A stretch of DNA of 64,000 nucleotides from Cephalotus follicularis (Eukaryota; Streptophyta; Magnoliopsida; Oxalidales; Cephalotaceae), in the NCBI GenBank assembly GCA_001972305.1, contig BDDD01001797.1:62001-126000 (forward strand). The letters are read 5' to 3'. Shown here piece by piece: positions 58,796-64,000 of the stretch. The notes under the pieces are model-generated. The model searched no databases, had not been told where the DNA came from, and worked only from the letters and a program-made list of their open reading frames with translations. Both the position numbers and the translations under genes were made by a program. How positions within the stretch are numbered: position 1 is the stretch's first letter; every line of letters starts with the position of its first letter.

Positions 58796-59563
58796 ATTTC
58801 TTTCATTTTAAGCATAATAATCGTTAAGTTAAAAACATTAACACAAAAGTAAAGTTTTGGAATTTGTTAAGTGTACAAAGACATTTGCTCGCTCTGAAAG
58901 TATTACCTCCCCCTTAGTCATATAAGGGGTATTTTTACTTAGTCATTAATTCCCATATAAGTATTATTATGCTATCCCTCACAATTTTTCAATTTTTCTC
59001 CTAATCTCACAATATTTCTCCCCCTTTTTGTTATCATCTCAAAAGGGATTAAGAAATTATATCCAAACTTATAAACAATTGAACTTTTAACTATGTCATG
59101 TGAGCATACAATCGATGCTCCAAAATTAACTTTTCAACAAATATGGTTATCATTGTGAACAAGCCACCATCTGCATATTGAATTTTATCATTTCAAAACA
59201 TTTCAAAACTTAGAATACCATCTGCACATTGAATTTTAACAATCATTTCATACAACAAGCTGCAAATGACAAATTCAAGTCCAAGCATTCCAAATCCACA
59301 ATTTTCAAACTTGTACCAACCTACTAATCCAAGCATACGAAAAACAAACATTTCAAAGCTAGAACACCAACATATTTTTTGCACATTCATTTCATATATC
59401 AAGCTGCAAATTACCAATCAATCCAACTCCATAATCTGTAAACCAATACTCATTAAAACAAAATATTGTCATTACACAATAGAATTTGTTACAAGTTGCA
59501 AATAAACTACAAGTTCATAGCAAATAACAACAGAAAATGCGGATGAGAATGAGATGCATATGC
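58796..59563 (-). other. Sirevirus 3' non-coding region with diverged direct repeats
   Basis: No gene. It is AT-rich. CATTTCATACAACAAGCTGCAAAT (two parts near 59245-59268) recurs as CATTTCATATATCAAGCTGCAAAT near 59388-59411, about 143 bp away. CTGCATATTGAATTTTA (59171) recurs as CTGCACATTGAATTTTA (59222). Confidence 0.65.
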
Positions 59564-60814
59564 TCATTCGTCCATGTGAGTGCCCGCATCGTCACCACCG
59601 ACCTCTCCCTCCATATCGTCGGTTGCAGCATCATCCAGGGGATTGTCGTCGTGGCTAGAGGATGAAGAGATTAGTCCTCCATACTCGATAATGCCCATTT
59701 CAACAAACTTTTTGGCAATCCTCTTTTGGCGCCTCTTTACGGACTGCATACTCGTCTTCATCTCCGCAATATTTTGCTGTATGCCTTTGATAGCATCGAA
59801 TATCTCATCTAGCCTATTTCTTGGAAGATGGACATTCGGGATTGGTTCAGCTTGTGGTTCGATCTGCAGAGGTATGTTTTCAGCTTCTTCCCCTATCTCG
59901 GCTTCTCCTTCCTCTTCCACTACTCTATTGGAGTCCTCGTCTCTCGGAATCCACGTACCGAGTCTCTTGTGCTTTTTGAACCCCATTCTCCCAAGGGTTC
60001 CTTTTCCAAGTTTGTCAGCACTTTGGAGATCATGGTGAACTTCTCCAGTAAGGTCGATATTGAGGAATTGGAGAATCTTGGTTATTATATTACTATAACC
60101 TAATCTCGCATTCTCTCGGTCGTGAATCGAGTGCATATGGTTAATCATCAAGGAGAGAACATTTATCTTTCATCCAGTAATCATGTGATACATCAAGTAG
60201 GCTTCCATGTGGGTCACCTCATCGAACCCACCGGCCTTTGGTAGAATGTGTGTGCAAACCGCACGGTGTAGGAATCTATAATCCAAGGGTAGGTTCCTAG
60301 TATACATTCGCTGAACATGATCAGCGTTCTCACCAAATAACACACGCACGCAATCTTGTTGGTCAAAATCTAGACTAGCCACCCAAGTCCGTTGGTTCCA
60401 ACCCCTAGCACCAACGTTCGGTACATTCAAGATAGTGTGTAGGTTATCTAGGTCCAAGTCAATAGACTTCCTTTTAACCATAGTGGTTAAGCTATCCATT
60501 GAGCTACCTCGAATATGCACATAGAACTCTTTCATGAGTTCGGGATAGCAAGGCAAATTAAGAGAGAAAAAAGGTTCTAAACCTTGAAACCTAATCCATT
60601 CCACAATGGGAAACCCTTCTCTAGAGCAAAAATCAAAGTCTAATATTTTGCCAACTAGTATTTTCCTATTGAAATAAGCATCTGGGTACCTAGGAGTAGA
60701 TGGAATGACCTCAGTAGCTGCAGATGTAGTGGCTGTCCCCTTGCCCTTTTTCCCAGCAGTTTTCTTCTTTGCTTTGGAGCCTTATCCTTCTTCAACATTC
60801 TTAGTTCTAGGCAT
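59564..60814 (-). pseudogene. Extra 3' ORF in the env-like position, plant transposon-protein domain
   Basis: One frame runs from ATG 60814 to 59564 (416 codons) and is broken by TAA at about 60783 and TGA at about 60153. The part FDFCSREGFPIVEWIRFQGL, CYPELMKEFYVHIRG and LDLDNLHTILNVPNVG resembles the domain known as putative plant transposon protein (Pfam Transposase_32), recalled from family knowledge. The C-terminal third is Glu-rich, then LDEIFDAIKGIQQNIAEMK, a likely coiled coil, and an acidic tail ending GDDAGTHMDE. No signal peptide or membrane segment is visible, so calling it envelope is positional only. In SIRE1-like elements an ORF follows pol at this place. Here it lies about 375 nt after the pol stop. 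Confidence 0.7.
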
Positions 60815-60949
60815 GATTGAGGTTGTATGAAGGTTAAACAGTGTTTTTCGAGTGTTAATCGCCAAGAAACGCCCAGAAAATCGCCGCAGTGAAGTTAGGG
60901 TTTGTATTTGTGTGTGAAAATGTGTGGCAGACGACGCTTATTAACTTAA

Positions 60950-61080
60950 AACGCGAGTAAAGCGTCGACTGAATTAGTTTAAGCGTCGGCGCTTAGACCA
61001 ATTTCCCCAATTTCGAACCCTGATTTTGCTTTAAAGCGTTGACGCTTTAAAAGCAACAGTCGGCGCTTTGCTCTGTTTTT
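60950..61080. repeat. Small GCGTCGAC palindrome cluster between pol and the 3' ORF
   Basis: AAAGCGTCGACTG (60959), TTAAGCGTCGGCGCTTA (60979), TTAAAGCGTTGACGCTTTAA (61031) and CAGTCGGCGCTTTG (61057). The third is an almost perfect 20-bp palindrome. Confidence 0.75.
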
Positions 61081-61189
61081 CTGCAGTTTTTCCGCAAATG
61101 CGCGAGAATGAATGCAAATGATGCAAAAATGAGAAAATAAGCATTTTGAGCAAGCATACATATTCACAACAATCATTGAAACATGTTAA

Positions 61190-63430
61190 TCAGTCAATTT
61201 CACATAAACCTAATTCCAATCTAAATTTTGCAAAAGTTTGTTCATCTAATGGTTTGGTGAATATGTCCGCGACTTCTTCTTCGATCGGGACGAAAACTAA
61301 TTCTATATCACCTTTTTCAATGTGGTCTTTTATGAAATGGTATCTAATGTCAATGTGCTTAGTTCTAGAGTGATGAACGGGATTTTCCCCTAAGCATATT
61401 GCACTAGTGTTATCACACCTAATTGGCATTTTTTCAAAGATAAAGCCATAGTCAAGAAGTTGTTGCTTCATCCACATGATTTGTGCGCAACAACTGCCTA
61501 TGGCAATATATTCAGCTTCGGTAGTTGAAAGGGCTACCGAATTTTGCTTCTTGCTAAACCAAGAGATGAGCATATTGCCTAAGAATTGGCATGTGCCACT
61601 TGTGATCTTTCTATCCACTTTATATCCTCCGAAATCGGCATCGGAGTAAGTGTGTAGGTCAAAGGATGATTTCCTAGGATACCATAATCCTAAGGACGGT
61701 GTATATGCTAAATATTTAAAGATGCGTTTTACGGCATGCAAATGTGATTCTTTTGGACATGCTTGAAATCTAGCACACAAGCATACACTAAACAAGATAT
61801 CCGGCCTACTTGCCGTTAAATAAAGCAACAATCCTATCATGCTTCTATACAATTTTTGATCGATTGACTTACCTTGCTCATCCTTGTTAAGCTTCGTTGT
61901 TGTGCTCATCTTGCTCTTCTTGGCATTTTCCATCCCAAATCTCTTAAGTAAGTCCTTGACATACTTTGATTGGTTGATGAAGATACCTTCCTCCAATTGT
62001 TTGACTTGAAGTCCTAGGAAGTAGTTGAGCTCACCCATCATGCTCATTTTGAATTCTACCTGCATAATCTTAGCAAAGCTCTTGCACAAGTTCTTGTTAG
62101 TAGAACCGAAAATGATATCATCTACATATACTTGAACAATCAAAATTTCATTATTGACAGTTTTTGTAAAAAGGGTAATGTCAATAGTGCCTCTTTTAAA
62201 ACCATTTTCAAGTAGATATCCACTTAGCTTTTCATACCAAGCTCTTGGAGCTTGTTTTAGGCCATATAAAGCCTTTGAAAGCTTAAAAACATGGTTGGGA
62301 AAATGAGGGTTTTCAAACCCGGGAGGTTGTTCCACATACACTTCCTCCTTTATTAACCCATTTAGAAAGGCACTTTTCACATCCATTTGCAAAAGAGTAA
62401 AATCTTTAAAAGAAGCATATGCAAGCAACATGCGTATAGATTCTAATCTAGCTACGGGTGCATATGATACATCAAAGCCAATTCCCTCTTCTTGGGAATA
62501 TCCCTTAGCAACCAACCTAGCTTTGTTTCTAATAACAATACCTTGGTCATCTACCTTGTTCCTATAAACCCATTTTGTACCTATTATGTTTTGGTTACTA
62601 GGTCTAGGTACTAGGTTCCATACTCTACTTATTTCAAATTGATTCAATTCCTCTTGCATGGCATTGATCCAATTTTCATCTTCTTCGGCCTCATTTATAT
62701 TTTTAGGCTCAATTTGAGATAAAAATGCAATATAATTATGATTAATGCTAGATCTAGTAGAAACACATAATCTAGGGTTACCTATTATGGCTTCATGAGG
62801 ATGTCCTCTTACCACCTTCAAGGTTTTGTCATGAAGAGCCTCTTGATAGCTTTCTTGAGGGGTCTCTCCTTCGGTAGACTCCTCCCTTTTTGCTTCATCT
62901 AGATTAATCTTGCTAACACCATTTTCAATGAAATCTACACAATCGTCAACAATAACTTCTTTTGGAAGTTTAGGGTTAGATTCATCAAAAACAACATGCA
63001 TGGATTCTTCAACAAGTAAGGTTCTTTTATTAAAGCATCTATAAGCACTACTATGAGAAGAATAACCAAGAAATATGCCTTCGTCGACTTTGGAGTCGAA
63101 TTTTCCAAGATGCTCTTTTTCATTATTGTGGATAAAGCACTTGCAACCGAAGGTATGAAAATAACTAATGTTCGGCTTTCTCCCCCTCCATAACTCATAT
63201 GGAGTCTTTTTGAGAATAGGCCTAATTGATATACGATTAAGGATATAGCATGAAGTATTACCTATGGAGCCAACACCTTTGATTTTTCCTTTTGCATTGT
63301 CTCCGAAAGTTACTTCTCCTCCTTCCTTTGGTTCATATTTGACGAAGAGACTCTTGTCGCCCGTCATATGCTTGGAGCATCCACTATCCAAGTACCATTG
63401 TGTCTTCTTGGATAATGCCTTCAAGCACAC
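61190..63430 (-). pseudogene. Sirevirus pol: protease, truncated integrase, reverse transcriptase, RNase H
   Basis: 747 codons are open with no stop. Protease: [13 protein letters not shown] (residues 12-24). At residue about 60 it jumps from protease (GVGSIGNTS) straight to the end of integrase ([33 protein letters not shown]), so the zinc-binding domain and D,D-E core are missing. Integrase C-terminal part to about 150, variable linker to 250. Reverse transcriptase: [37 protein letters not shown] (Asp 350), [21 protein letters not shown] (435-438). RNase H: YSDADFGG (595-600), TTEAEYIA (Glu 640), CDNTSAI (Asp 673), [13 protein letters not shown]. It ends GLCEID-TGA. No ATG stands at the frame start; it is in frame with gag across two stops. 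Confidence 0.93.
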
Positions 63431-63445
63431 CTACAAGCATAAATT

Positions 63446-64000
63446 TCAAATTTTTGTTTGAGGTACCCAACAAACTTTGGGTCCTTTGGGGTTAGTCAAA
63501 ATGGTTCCTTTTGGAACCCAACTTCTTTTAATCCTAAAGAGGTTCAAGTCATTCAACACATTCTCTTTATAAAAGCATGAAGTAGAAGTGTGTCCATTAT
63601 TACCACAAGTATTGCAAGACACAACTACATTTCTTTTATGCACATTATTTCTTCTATGAAAACAAGATGAAAATGCATGACCATATTTACCACAACGTGT
63701 ACACATGACATTCATTCTTTTCTTATTAATGGCATTCTTCCTATGATAACATTTTGATAGTGTGTGTCCATGTTTACGACAAAAATTGCATGATTTAATC
63801 TTTCTAAACATGGTATTCTTTTTATGGAAGCAAGTAGAAGATGTGTGTCCAGTTTTACCACAATAGTCACACATGGTTTTCTTTTTAATCTTAGCCTTTT
63901 CAACTTTTTCCTTTTCTATTTTCTCCTTCCTATCAAAGAATGTTTGATAAAGCTTAACATTGTTCATTTCCTCATACCCTAGGCCGGCTTTATCAAATAC
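63446..64000 (-). pseudogene. Sirevirus gag C-terminal part with four tandem CCHC zinc knuckles (5' end outside window)
   Basis: The frame is open to the right edge. Before the knuckles lies a Lys/Glu-rich linker (KEKIEKEKVEKAKIKK). Four CX2CX4HX4C knuckles follow at intervals of 27-29 residues: CDYCGKTGHTSSTC, CNFCRKHGHTLSKC, CTRCGKYGHAFSSC, CNTCGNNGHTSTSC, each followed by FHKKN/YHRKN-like basic residues. It then has SWVPKGTILTNPKGPK and CWVPQTKI-TGA, the linker typical of Sireviruses. Knuckles bind element RNA. The ORF could start at an ATG beyond the window; the ATG at 63967 is internal. Confidence 0.88.

Larger units (their letters stand above)
57635..64000 (-). mobile_element. Sirevirus-type copia element (SIRE/Maximus lineage), 5' part outside window
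   Basis: Order on -: gag with zinc knuckles (enters from the right edge), protease, integrase remnant, reverse transcriptase, RNase H, a second ORF, polypurine tract, 3' LTR. The Sirevirus assignment rests on the WVPK-like linkers after the zinc knuckles, the polypurine tract GAGATTG preceded by CATCATCAAAAAGGGG, the extra 3' ORF, and the LTR block AGTGGATGTAGGCAAGAG-CGAACCACGC on -. The left boundary was set where the gypsy LTR family sequence breaks. The right TSD and 5' LTR are not in the window. Confidence 0.88.

Noticed and set aside
59564..60814. A true envelope glycoprotein gene
   Set aside because: Only the position fits. There is no signal peptide, no membrane segment and no cysteine pattern of an envelope protein.

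Overview
The window is plant nuclear DNA made almost entirely of nested LTR retrotransposons. No host gene, tRNA, rRNA or CRISPR array can be supported. The pointers to a large, repeat-rich angiosperm genome are Ty1/copia and Ty3/gypsy polyproteins, initiator-methionine-tRNA primer sites (TGGTATCAGAG), LTRs of 1 to 4 kb, a chromodomain gypsy element and a Sirevirus-type copia element. I cannot name the species.

Layout, reconstructed from matching LTR ends and 5-bp target-site duplications (TSDs). (1) A degenerate copia element, called Copia-B here, spans 1650-51660 on +: 5' LTR to 12816, primer site 12817, remnants of gag and pol 14946-20660, 3' LTR 20726-51660. Its 5' LTR is interrupted by a gypsy LTR (1-1649, running off the left edge) and by a solo copia LTR (2076-11370, TSD CACAC). 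That solo LTR contains a gypsy element on - (Gypsy-1, 3980-10802). A second solo copia LTR (15185-17695) cuts the gag region. (2) The 3' LTR of Copia-B is opened by Copia-C (20927-49420, TSD CATAT), which has recognisable but broken gag-pol. (3) The 3' LTR of Copia-C holds a gypsy solo LTR (29193-33036, TSD ACCTG, itself containing a short LTR element at 30651-31688, TSD CGACT) and a young chromodomain gypsy element on - (Gypsy-2, 33210-46144, TSD GTCAC). A further gypsy solo LTR (46886-49416, TSD AACAC) sits at its outer edge. (4) Gypsy-2 carries three solo LTRs, each with a perfect TSD (35954-37631, 38119-38459, 39205-41480). (5) From 51661 to 55304 there are fragments of older LTRs and unassigned sequence. 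A gypsy LTR on + (55305-57634) follows, broken by a Sirevirus on - (57635 to beyond 64000) with an extra ORF in the env-like position.

The most interesting signals are not genes. The leader of Copia-C holds four stem-loops with a nearly invariant 18-nt loop and different but always complementary stems, which points to selection on RNA structure. Arrays of short palindromes centred on GTCGAC (AGTCGACT or GCGTCGACGC type) recur in otherwise unrelated copia and gypsy LTRs or leaders. A single N at 33481 replaces about 1.6 kb that is present in the partner LTR. The Sirevirus has lost its integrase core in frame while the rest of pol stays open.
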